A stretch of 64,000 nt of DNA. Source: Azorinus chamasolen. Lineage: Eukaryota; Mollusca; Bivalvia; Cardiida; Solecurtidae. The notes beneath the pieces were generated by a model. That model searched no databases. It saw nothing but the letters and a program-made list of their open reading frames with translations, and was not told where the DNA came from. Shown here in pieces: positions 20,556 through 30,202 of this stretch; the stretch's first letter is position 1, and every line of letters begins with the position of its first letter. The position numbers and the translations under genes were made by a program. The stretch spans positions 33,421,784 through 33,485,783 of the forward strand of contig OY755251.1 in NCBI GenBank assembly GCA_963576725.1, given 5' to 3'.

Positions 20556-21330
20556 ACATGTTAGTGTGTTTTGAAACTACTTTGAAGCATTTACAGCGAA
20601 TAGATTTGCACTTGGTTTTGCACCCATAACTTGTTCAATGCAAGCATCAAGTGCAGTTGGTACATTTCCAAACCACTTATAAAGGTTCGACACCATCGTG
20701 CTATGTGTTAGTATCAATAACATTAATGTCTGTATCCATTAGCTCAGATCCATATAACAGCTTAACAGTTTGCTCTTGAAAGTTTCAGTTCTAGTACATC
20801 CTTTGTTGGTGGAACCAGTTCAAGTGTTTTCTCTACCTTAACCATATTGTGAAAGTCTTGCATCATCTATGGGTTCTCCGTTTAGACACCACACATCAAA
20901 CATCAAACGTGTGTGCCTTGTCTGACCGTGCATCTCTTTAAATATCTGAAAGCAGATCGGACATGTAAAATATTTCTTCCAACAGGTCTTCTTTCCGATT
21001 CTAGTGAAAGCAAGGGTTATGTTACATCGAGTTATTTCATGATACCCTGGCATGTTGGTCCGGCAGACATCTTGAGATTACTTGCGGAAAATACAATTTT
21101 GTTTTTCCCAGCCATTATTCAGACTTCAGTGCCTAAAGGTCCAAGATGGTATACATGTATCAGTACAAGCAGTACATCAAAATCTTGGCATTTGACAACT
21201 ATCCAGCATTGGCCCCTTTCAAGAAGGCATCCAAGCCATGTATCCACCTCGTCATGATTTGATGGCAGATGGGACAATTCATGTCTGCACTTGTCTTGAA
21301 TGACGATATTCAAGCGTATCTGTTGAATAC
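20545..21330 (-). pseudogene. Decayed C-terminal part of a multi-copy invertebrate gene family (SNHEEADTR / GCDTTSAF / Cys-tail type)
   Basis: The - strand keeps, in order: HLPSNHDEVDTW (family: SNHEEADTR), WIVVKCQDFDVLLVLIHVYH, MPGYHEITRCNITLAFTRIG followed by KKTCWK (family: HALTGCDTTSAF..GKK), IDDARLSQYG, PPTKDVLELKLSRANC (family: LPPTKDAL..RANYQ), and a Cys-rich tail GCKTKCKSIRCKCFKV with CDGVNCTN. Several frameshifts and stops separate these blocks, and GCD has become RCN. The family occurs as long multi-copy proteins of unknown function in cnidarians and molluscs (from memory). The N-terminal part is missing: a LINE lies directly upstream, and only ~400 bp remain beyond it. Confidence 0.7.
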
Positions 21331-21367
21331 TGCAATACTAGTATACTACATCAACTCTGTGTTTGTG

Positions 21368-23700
21368 TCTTCTGCTTCTTATTTAGTCATGCTTTGCCGC
21401 TTTAAAGCAGGCATACTCGCACCATTGTGATATGCACATAGGTGAGGGAGGGTCCAACGTGCAAGTTAAAATAACAGGTTAAAACATTGCAAACAGAAGA
21501 AGAGTACATGACATCTAAAATCTTAACCTGGACAGTTGGGAGCTATCACTTGATGTTATGGTAGCTTATTCCAGATGCTGTTGACAGAAGAGTGGAAGGA
21601 ATATTCCCTCAGGAAAATGGTCCTGCAAAACCTTGGAACGAATCATAAGGAATGACATCTGGTAGGTGCACCGTAAGGGAGGCCTTTACTTGTTTCTGTC
21701 TCTGTTTTAGCAAATCGTGTTGAACATGGCACCAATGCTGAGCACTTGTTTTGCAGTAATGCAAAATTACATATATGGTAGCTCTACGTTGGATCATCTC
21801 CACATGCGTTGTCATGGCCTTGGTGTGTTGATCCAAAACAAAAGATGTGCACTCAACCTGCAGACTGATCAGGAGTTTGTAACATGCCTCCTTGGTTGAC
21901 TTTTTGGAGGCTCCAAGGTTCCTGCTTAGAACGGATGTGGATCAATTTGCCTCCTTTATGACCATATCGACTCGGGATGTTCAAGACAATTTCAAATACA
22001 GTTATGTCCCAAGTTATTTTGCCCTCTTTGTAGTCTTCTGTTTCATGCTATGGACAGTATAACTAGTCTCTATGTTGTTGGTGATAAGCAGGACCTAGCA
22101 CTTCTCTGCATTGAACCCAGTCTCTTCCCTTTTCTACAGACTGCCGAAGTCATTCTGGAAGACGTCTGCATCTTCTATTGACTCGGCACAAAATTGAGGC
22201 ATCAGCAAAGAGTCGACATGAAAAGTGTGGTCATCATTGCATTCAAGGGAATAGAAAGGACTAAGAACAGCACATTGATGAACACTTGATGCTATCGGTA
22301 CTGACTCAGGGGAAACACCCTCCAGCGTGATTTGTTGGCTGTTGGATACAATCAAGCATTTTGCATTACACATCATAGTGTTGGAGCTTAAGAAGAAGGT
22401 ATCTGTAAGATACTTTGTAAAACGTTTGCGTCAATCTGATAGGATTGGTCCAGACCTGACCCAAGGTCATTGACCATGTTGATTGATTAGTTGTGTCTCA
22501 CAGACGCGCTGCTTCCGGAGTCAATGCTGGTATGGGTTGATGATGTAATGGTAAAACCAGGTTACTGTATATGATGTATTCTAGAATCTTACATGTGACA
22601 GAATTTAGGGACACATGCCAATATTTTGAAGGGGTTATTCTTGACCATTGTCTTGTATATATGATTAACACGAAATATTCCAGTCACTGGGGACTTTATC
22701 CTGGTCGTAAGGCCTGGAAGATCAGAACAAGAGCAGGAGCCAGTGAATGTGTCATCTCTTTCAAGAACCTTGATAAGATGGTGTCTGGACAGGTAGCTTT
22801 GTGGAGATTAAGGTCATTAAGAAGCTTGCAGACATGAATAGGAAGGGCATTCGAATAAGGATACTCTCAAACGACACAAATGAGAGATAGGATCTCATGT
22901 GTAAAGACAGAAAATTACTGGTTCAGTATTTTAACTTTGATATGTGTATCAACATTGTTAATGGCACCATTTTTCAGTGGTGCTATTCCCGAGCTGTCAC
23001 ATTTCTTGCCTTGCTCCTAACAAAAGTGTAAAGCTTCTTACAGCTGGTATCTGTCACTAAGTCAATCACATACCCATCATGAGCTTGAGCCTCCTTGCAC
23101 TTCTATGCAAGTTTTCTGTAGCCCCTTGTATATGCGCCAGTCCTTCTGTACCTTGGTCCTCAGCACTATTTGTACGCACATTTCTTCTTTCGTGAGAAAC
23201 GGCGGGTGATTGGGTTCCATCATGGCTGGCTGAACCTGGTGGATGTCAACTCAGAAGGGACCACTGAATATATCACAAAGAGTACAGATTCGTAAAGGGA
23301 CTGATTTTCCAAGTGTGCTGCAAACTCAGCCATTTTGATGGCCATAGAACATGTATTAGCCTCTTTCGAAGGGTGGACAAGATATGGGATAGGCTTCCTT
23401 CGTGAAGGAAAGATATGTTTGTCAGAACTCACTTATTCCAGGTATTGAGGTATATCTGATAACTAGTGATTGCTTGTGGCAATAACATATAGATTGTTGT
23501 CATCACGGATAGGGAAGGTTACTCATAGCTAGCGGCACTGAATATGCCTATGAGTTCATTGTTGAGTTAGAGTGGGTACCTATGGAAAGTAACTGTTAAA
23601 ATGGCCAATTAATATCCGGGATATTCATGTCCCCACAAATGTACAAAGGGTTTTGTCATGGGTACTGCAGGTTTAGGTAAAATATTTAAATCCATTATGT
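21368..23700 (-). pseudogene. Dead non-LTR retrotransposon (LINE, CR1/jockey-like)
   Basis: Going down the - strand, frames with many breaks give an endonuclease piece GDMNIPDINW (~23620), EAQAHDGYVIDLVTD with KKLYTFVRSKARN (~23050), reverse-transcriptase pieces KLLNDLNLHKATCPDTIL and SVTCKILEYII (22570-22860), FADASIL (~22190; the family has FADD) and VNSIWNKLP (~21560). A short A-rich AAGAAGCAGAAG tail marks the 3' end near 21370. The catalytic second Asp is lost. Inserted in the same orientation as the neighbouring gene fragment. Confidence 0.8.
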
Positions 23701-24110
23701 AAAAACATCGCCATACTCACCAGGAGCTATGGTGTTTCAATCGCTAATGATACAAACAGCTACAAACAGCTAATATTAGACATAGTGTACTATAAAACAT
23801 ACCAATATTACACTGAGATTATGGCAATAAGAGACTAATCTTCTGGCGTTTCATTATCATCTCTAAATGATATATTTGCGTGAAGAGGCACTATAACTTG
23901 CACAGATTTGCATCAAAGTTTATATTGTATGATAATGTACCGTACAAGTATTTAAAACGATATTTTCCGAACTTGCAATCATCACAGGTCACTCAAAACT
24001 TTCTGAAATGCACCATAAATAGTTCTATACTTACTGTGGAGACATTGCTAAGAAATTAAATGCAAAAAAGTATTGAAATTGTCAAAATTACGGCTATGTT
24101 ATACTATATA
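23700..24110. other. Interior of the long E element beyond the LINE
   Basis: AT-rich; no ORF or repeat recognised. It would be the only place for the missing N-terminal part of the gene fragment but is too short for it. Confidence 0.4.
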
Positions 24111-24443
24111 GAGATTTTATTACATGTTTGCACTCATTTGACCTTTGACCTAGTTTCTGACCTTCAAAGAGGGTTTTGGCAGTGGCATGGGCCAAAACCA
24201 TAAATGATTAGTATCCGGCAACACAATTATGGTATTCAAACATTTCTACTAAAAAATGCCATGGACCTCGAAAAATAAGCGACTTTTTGCACATCGGATT
24301 GCCAACTAATACATGTATGTATAGTTTATGTGCTTTATTCCTTTGAAATTTGCATTTATTTATCTCATTTCCTTATTTTACTGAATGATTTAACAAACTT
24401 GGATTGCAGACGACAATTAGAAATTTGGCGCCGAAAGGGTTAA
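24110..24443. repeat. Right inverted end of the long E element
   Basis: Reverse complement of the left end in landmark order. AGGTCAAAGGTCA lies on the - strand at 24139-24151. It lacks the palindromic core seen in the left end. Confidence 0.55.
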
Positions 24444-24574
24444 TGATATAATACTTGGTAGGATGGTTTATCATTATGTGATGATGCACACCATGTATCC
24501 ATGTGTCAGATTTTACAGCTTCACAAGTCAGTTTGTGACAATTGCTACACCTTTGAATTAGACTGACGGTAGTA

Positions 24575-24641
24575 GCAAATAATGAAGACCCTGATCAAAC
24601 GGATTCATCAGGTGACGTTTGATCTGGGTCTGCACTATTTG
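24575..24641. mobile_element. Family B core palindrome
   Basis: GCAAATAATGAAGACCCTG with arm CTGGGTCTGCACTATTT. Confidence 0.6.
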
Positions 24642-24822
24642 ATTGATATTGTCCTGATATAACACAAACGATTGTCCTTGTCATAGGCCATATCATAGCT
24701 AATTGGCACGTAGTAACGCGGCGCATACATCTCCTTTTGATGTGTTTCTCATTTTACCTCATATAAGATACAGTAAGAAACCTTCTAACGCGACCGCTTT
24801 ACGAATTGACATACATACATTT

Positions 24823-25062
24823 TCAACCCATTCCCTCCTAAACTATTTTTAGACTCGACCTCTTTGAATAAATCTACCGAAAAGGAGCATTAACTATAAA
24901 AAAAAAATTGAGAAGTTTAGAATTGAGTAGTTTTGAAACTACATGTATTGTGATAAATAGAGCATTTGCTCCATAGGAGCAAATGCTCTTTTTCTCAAAA
25001 TGGTTTCAAAAAGTGACTTTTAAAGAGGCGTTCAAATGAGTAAGCAGGAGGGAGCGGGTTAA
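24823..25062 (+). mobile_element. Family A element
   Basis: Left end TTCAACCCATTCCCTCCTAA, right GGAGGGAGCGGGTTAA; A-rich expansion before the core. Confidence 0.85.
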
Positions 25063-25691
25063 AGGGGGCAAATGCTTAATACATGTTGAAATGAATGCAG
25101 AAAGCTTTTTGCATGAGCGTTCTACATAACGCATCTTACATGAAAGTACTACCTGTCTTTAAGACCCAGGACAGGAGCCGCCTGATCTGGGTCTATCCTG
25201 TTTGGAAAGGCGTACGAAGACGTGTTTGGGGAGGAAACTCAATTTATTTATGTAAGAAATATCAACATCATAAGATATTTATTAGCTAGATTTTTATAAT
25301 GACGTATTCAACGCGTAAATATTTTTTATGGTAGAATCAGCTCTGTATAATATAAGCAAACAGAGTAGACCCTACAGAAGCCATCTGATCTGAGTCTGTT
25401 TTGTTTGCAAAGTCGTCTCTATCATGTATAGGGTGCTACAGCATGGTGCAAGTTCAAAGAAAGGTGCACTGGGATTTAGAAATAAGTCAAAAATATCTCC
25501 GTAGACTCCAAGGTGTTTATTTATTATTTATTATTAAATTGATTGCCACCATAAAATAACATTGCATGAATCTTACTACAGCAGTAATGTTGGTTAAAGC
25601 GTTGGCTTGAATTAAACATTTAAATAATAGATATTCAAAGTGAAGCAAGTCCATCACTGCTCAACTATATGGTCTGTTCAATATGAAAGGC
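25063..25691. other. Mixed decayed repeats
   Basis: Holds B-core halves near 25165-25210 and 25357-25410 (GCAAACAGAGTAGACCCTAC). No gene seen. Confidence 0.4.
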
Positions 25692-25907
25692 TTAATAAAT
25701 ACACATTTCTACATCTTTGTAATAGCCACTTCTTGAAACCATTGTGATAAATAGAGTATTTGCTCCTATAAGAGCAAATGCTCTATTTATCACAATCGTT
25801 TCAAACTACAAATTTCTAAAGTTTTCATTTTCTCTAGTTATGGCTCCCTTTCGGTAGATTGATTCAAAGAGGTTAGATCTAAAAATAGCCTGTGATGTAA
25901 TGGTTAA
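25692..25907 (-). mobile_element. Family A element, complete
   Basis: TTAATAAATACACATTTC to GTGATGTAATGGTTAA; centre GCTCCTATAAGAGC. Confidence 0.88.
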
Positions 25908-26760
25908 ATCTGCGAGAGGCGTTTGAATGACAAATAGTGCAGACCCAGATCAGAGGGATTATCGAGAGCTCATCGCTGTTTGCAAATGCCAGTACATCCT
26001 TTTCATGCATTCTAAGAGTTAACACGTTAAAGGTAATCTTGAGTAACTATTGCAAAGTAAAGAAAAACATTCCACGTAGATTGGTAAATTAAATATTGTA
26101 TTGCCAATTCGTATACACAAATATCTTCAAGTGAATAGTTTACATACTATGATCAGTAGACATAATACTCAATGGAACATAAATAGAGATATTTTTTCAA
26201 AGTTGGTCTAAAAACAATTTGCAAACATTTACAACGACCCCCCTCCCCCCACCCCAATTCAATTGTTTACGATGAAAATTAATCTTTTCACTGACAGTGG
26301 CGAATCTTTGAATTTGGATCCAGATGAAACACCGAGGATCTCAAGTGATTCTGTTTCTTGAAAGAAAATTGAAGATTATCAAACAAAAGAGCACAGCATG
26401 TGGGAGCCAATGCCCGTCTGTCAAGACATTTTAACTGTTTATTTCCTAAGTTCATGCTAAGGGGCATACTTGTGTAAAAAAAAACCTTACAGAGTTATGA
26501 TCCTTAGTCAGATTGTAGCCCTTGTGATGGCGAACAAGTGTGTGAAGTTTCATAAGATTTGTTTGAATAGTTTTAAAACAACAGCCAACATTAACGCTTT
26601 TTGTTAAAGTTTTAAAAAATAGGTCAAAGTTCAAAGGTCAAGACCAAAAGTCAGAAAACGTAACTTTGATGACACGGCCTGTTACCAGGGATTCACATAT
26701 ATGTATGAAATATGAGAGCCCTGCTGATTAGGGTTTCAAAATGACGGGACATCTTAAATT
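25908..26760. other. Unassigned, a few decayed repeats
   Basis: Half of a B core at 25935 and a C core half at 26310 (TTTGGATCCAGATGAAACAC). 26450-26650 resembles the unit of a tandem-unit element and has AGGTCAAAGTTCAAAGGTCA at 26621. No gene seen. Confidence 0.4.
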
Positions 26761-26761
26761 T

Positions 26762-26976
26762 TTAGCTCATCTGTTTCGAAGAAATCACAAGCTATTGTCG
26801 TAACTCCAGCGTCCGCGTTGTCGTCGTCGTCCGAAATCTTAATATTGACCATAACGTCTTCAATTTTTCATTTACAACCTTCAATTTTGGTATGCATGTT
26901 CATCTTGACAAGGCCTAGCCACACATACCAAAATGATAACAGACGAGCGTTGGCACCCGCTTGCGGTGCTCTTGTT
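26762..26976. mobile_element. G-type element, short and complete
   Basis: Left AGCTCATCTGTTTCGAAG, right AACAGACGAGCGTTGGCACC then GGTGCTCTTGTTA. Confidence 0.65.
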
Positions 26977-27060
26977 ATTTCCTAAGTCCATAAAGAAGTA
27001 TTTTTATTAATTCTGTAAATATAATTTGTAAATGAAAGTGAATTTGAAGGACCAATTTTT

Positions 27061-27306
27061 TTATTCCCCCGGGAGGGATATTGTTTTTGCTCTCTCTGTC
27101 TGTTGGCTTGTTTGTTTGTTTGTTTGTTTGTTCCCAACTTTAACGTTGGTGATAATTTTGTAGCTATTGCACATACATACTTAAACCTTGGCATGCATGT
27201 GCATCTTATGGAGGCGAATTTTATGGGTGACTTATTAAGGTCAATGTCATACATCAAGGTCAAAGGTCATACTAGGGACATAGTGTTCACAAACACATCT
27301 TGTTGT
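27061..27306. mobile_element. Single-unit member of the tandem-unit element class
   Basis: Hairpin head ATTCCCCCGGGAGGGATAT, CT/(TTTG)n run at 27105-27132, one unit with AGGTCAAAGGTCA (27257-27269), and end ACACATCTTGTT like the element ending at 42412. Confidence 0.55.
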
Positions 27307-27444
27307 TCGACTTCTAGTTATTTGAGTTCGATATATCGATGTTCCAATGTACACGTGATGCACGTGGGTTTCTTCTCACTGCCAAACCATTTTGTTGTGA
27401 ACTCTCTTTAGAATCATCCGTCCTAAGCGGTCATTCATTTATTG

Positions 27445-27590
27445 AACATAACAGTGTTAAAAAGCAGGTGGTTGCTTAATACAGGGCAAACGTCAAAGTG
27501 AGCGTGACTTTCTTCATCTTGCATTAAGCAGCCCCCTGTTTGAAAGTATCTAAATTCTTCTTTACTAGAATTCCGGTTAAGAGTGTGTTT
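27445..27590. mobile_element. Family T element, decayed
   Basis: AAGCAGGTGGTTGCTTAATA and TGCATTAAGCAGCCCCCTG arms; core mostly lost. A half of a family H core lies at 27388-27425. Confidence 0.6.
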
Positions 27591-28506
27591 AATGTATATG
27601 TTATATACATGTTACTATATCATTACTTTCCTCTGCTTCAGATGTCGCTGAACACACTGCTTGTAAATCTGTGAATGAGTGTCACTGAAAGTATACAAAC
27701 ATTTATTAGATTAATAATTTACCTCGTGAATATTTGTGTATAATATAATTGTTATATATATATATATCAATTAACCCGATTGTTTACAATACATTTGATG
27801 AATTGATTTTTTACTACATGTTTCAAAATATGTTATGCAGTCGGGCACCTTTTCCGCAAGTTAAGCCATCAGTTTGAAATCTCGATATAAGGGAAGTAAC
27901 TCGTGCTGGTAGGATAAAAATGTTTTCAGATGCGGTTGCTTGCCTGTGTTGTAACATCGCCTTTCGTTATCGGACGATATATCAATTTGTACTAGAAAAA
28001 GACGCAATCAGGGGCGGGATAAATTATTGAATTGTTACAAGGATGCTGTGTATCTGTACCCTGGAATCCATATTATTTTGTGACAATGTCGCTGATACGT
28101 AATAACATAGAAACCGACACTGATATTATTATAAAAAGGCGTCGTGAGCCTTCAACAATGTGAACCTTTAAAAACCTTCTCCTCTGAATATACAGGGTTC
28201 TCAGCCTTCATCTTTGGCACATACATGTAGCATCATCTTTAGGTCCTCTACAAAAAGTTATATAAATTATGTCCCTGGGGTCAAAATTGGCCCCGCCCCA
28301 GGGGTACATTGTTTTCTATAGGAACATATAGTGAAAACTTTGAAAATCTTCTCCACTGATTGTCTGGTGAGCGCTTCAGGGCCATTCTGGCCCTCTTGTT
28401 ATACTAATAAATATAGTCTAATAAACGGCATGGAGTTCAATGCTAATACCAAAGACAACCGATTCTACTTGCTAATACGCCCAGTCTGCTGACATTAATT
28501 TTCATG
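27591..28506. other. Unassigned sequence
   Basis: AT-rich with a short (TA)n run at 27748-27768. Text around 28270-28400 (GGGTCAAAATTGGCCCCGCC, TCAGGGCCATTCTGGCCC) resembles a decayed interspersed repeat. No exon recognised. Confidence 0.4.
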
Positions 28507-28735
28507 TTAACTCATTCCCTCCTAGACTATTTTTAGACCCAACCTCTTTGAGTAAATCTACCGAAAAGGAGCATTAACTATAGAAAAGAAGAATTTTTGA
28601 ATTGTGTAGTTTTCAAACCATTGTGATAAATAGAGCATTTGCTCCTATGGAGCAAATGCTCTATTTATCACAATGGTTTCAAACTGTGACTTTTACAGAG
28701 GCGCCAAAAGGCGTCACTAGGAGGGAATGGGTTAA
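28507..28735 (+). mobile_element. Family A element, complete
   Basis: TTAACTCATTCCCTCCTAGA to CTAGGAGGGAATGGGTTAA; centre GCTCCTATGGAGC. Confidence 0.9.
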
Positions 28736-28887
28736 TACTCAAGCCTACTGATTGATATCCCATGCTAATATTCCAACATACTGTCTGTTTCATGCAAAGA
28801 CGCAAGATAACCTAAGTTGCGACTTATACGCCAGCCTATCGACATATCATGTTAGCACTCAAGGCTCCTGGCTGACGTTTCATACTA

Positions 28888-29125
28888 AATTAAAACCTCT
28901 CCTAAGCGGCCATCAAAATCAAAAAGAGGTGTAATTATGGGTTTGCAAGGCAGGTGGTAGGCTTATGCAGGTTAAACGTAATGCAGAATACTGCATTACT
29001 TTTGCCCATTGCTCATCTCCTACAGGAGCTTTCTGCATTACTTTTGCCATGCATTAAGCAAACACCAACCTATTAAGACTCCTGTGTTCAATAAATGAAT
29101 GGTCGCTGGAGACATGTTGTACTGT
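28888..29125. mobile_element. Family T element with enlarged centre
   Basis: AACCTCTCCTAAGCGGCCA to GACATGTTGTACTGTA. The inverted GCAGAATACTGC plus a second GGAGCTTTCTGC suggest a partial duplication of one arm. Confidence 0.75.
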
Positions 29126-29134
29126 ATGTACATG

Positions 29135-29435
29135 TACATCAATGTATATCCTAGTGGAGCTTTCTACATGACCTTTTCCCTACATTAACCCTTTCGCTGC
29201 CAAACTCTGTCGTCTGCTAACTTTGTCGTCTGCTACAAATTTTCATTATTTTGATTTTCTTCATTTTTGTTTCAAAAACATAGTAACAGTAACAAGTAGT
29301 TTGGATCCTGATGAGACGCCGAGTTACTCGGCGTCTCATCTGGATCCAAACTGCTTGCATAGGTAATCACAGATCCGGCATTGGCAGCGAAAGGATTAAG
29401 CTGCCACCTATTTCGAATACCGATGTATCCAGTGT
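29135..29435. mobile_element. Family T half with nested family C
   Basis: GGAGCTTTCTACATGACC to CCTACAT, then family C, then TTAAGCTGCCACCTATTTCG. Rejoined at TTAA it reads like the usual T arm. Confidence 0.75.
29185..29399. mobile_element. Family C element nested in family T
   Basis: TTAACCCTTTCGCTGCCAA to GGCAGCGAAAGGATTAA; core TTTGGATCCTGATGAGACG, centre GCCGAGTTACTCGGC. Confidence 0.92.
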
Positions 29436-29508
29436 ATCCAGTACGCCTATAACTGCATCTCATTGGTCTCAACTTGTTACTGCTTGGTTTTCCTGTTATG
29501 TATGTTAT

Positions 29509-29769
29509 GTAACCCTTTACTCCATGAATATTCATATAAAACTAATGATACTATGAATATTAATAATTAGATTAAAATTAAAAATGGCACATGAACAATG
29601 TAATGTTTAGACATGGCAGAAACTGTAAATAGAATCATATCTACATGTATATTATTTCACGAGCAAACAGAACAGACCCATATCTGACGGCTCCTACGAG
29701 AGTCGTCTGATTCGGGTCTACACTGATTGCAAAGTCGTAGAAAAGCAAATTCATGGAGTAAATAGTTAA
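29509..29769 (+). mobile_element. Family B element (TGAATATTCAT subtype)
   Basis: TAACCCTTTACTCCATGAAT to CATGGAGTAAATAGTTAA; core GCAAACAGAACAGACCC. It lies just beyond the ENPP stop codon and could be in its 3' UTR. Confidence 0.8.
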
Positions 29770-29840
29770 AGAAAGTAATGGAGAAAACACTTAACCCTTT
29801 CCTTATTTACACACCTTTTCACGCATTAGATACTGTAGAC

Positions 29841-30202
29841 TCACTTCTTCTTATGCGAGGTTTTACTGCGTACTTGCTTATACTGTTTGTACTTGACTGG
29901 AATAAACTGTTCTGGATTAAATGGCTGTAATATAAACACGAATCTTGACTTACGTCCAATAAGCAGTTGACTGGACAAAACATGAACGTCCTTGCCACTT
30001 GAATCATTCAACAGATGCCGCACGTTATCTAGACTGCCATTACAAGGCGCCGGTGTTACATCAAGTAAATGGCACATTAACGGGTATACGTCTACGGAGT
30101 GAAACTCACTGGAGACGAAGCCTTTCTTGAATGCCGGACCCAAGGCCATAAACAGTGGCCTCATCGAGGGCACCTTGACAGGGTCATAACCGTGTACCCC
30201 GA
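29841..30202 (-). CDS. ENPP last exon seen
   Basis: Acceptor TTTATACAG. Starts with GVHGYDP (last His ligand), then LGPAFKKGFVSSEFHSVDVY and PLMCHLLDVTPAPCNGSLDN, typical of the family C-terminal part. Ends at TGA 29841-29843 after a basic tail. A possible donor (AA/GTACGC) before the tail would allow an extra exon. Confidence 0.85.

Larger units (their letters stand above)
19229..24443 (-). mobile_element. 5.2-kb TTAA-bounded element with ~330-bp inverted ends (long family E)
   Basis: Left end TTAACCATTTCACCGCC and right end GGCGCCGAAAGGGTTAA sit inside long inverted repeats. Matched landmarks in the same order are CCATGGCATT then TAGTAGAA (19398 and, reversed, ~24260), CATGCCAC, GGTCAAAGGTCAA 38-39 nt later, and AGTGCA. 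The left end holds the palindrome AGTCCCAGATCAGACGCCG. The right end GCAGACGACA-TTTGGCGCC matches one end of the 250-bp element at 61575. Inside are a tandem duplication, a - strand gene fragment and a - strand LINE. It is either the long parent of the small E elements or an E element enlarged by insertions. Confidence 0.6.

Noticed and set aside
20913..21257. + strand frame of 114 residues
   Set aside because: Shadow of the - strand gene fragment, whose motifs are recognisable.
22571..22837. + strand frame of 88 residues
   Set aside because: Shadow of the LINE reverse transcriptase on the - strand.
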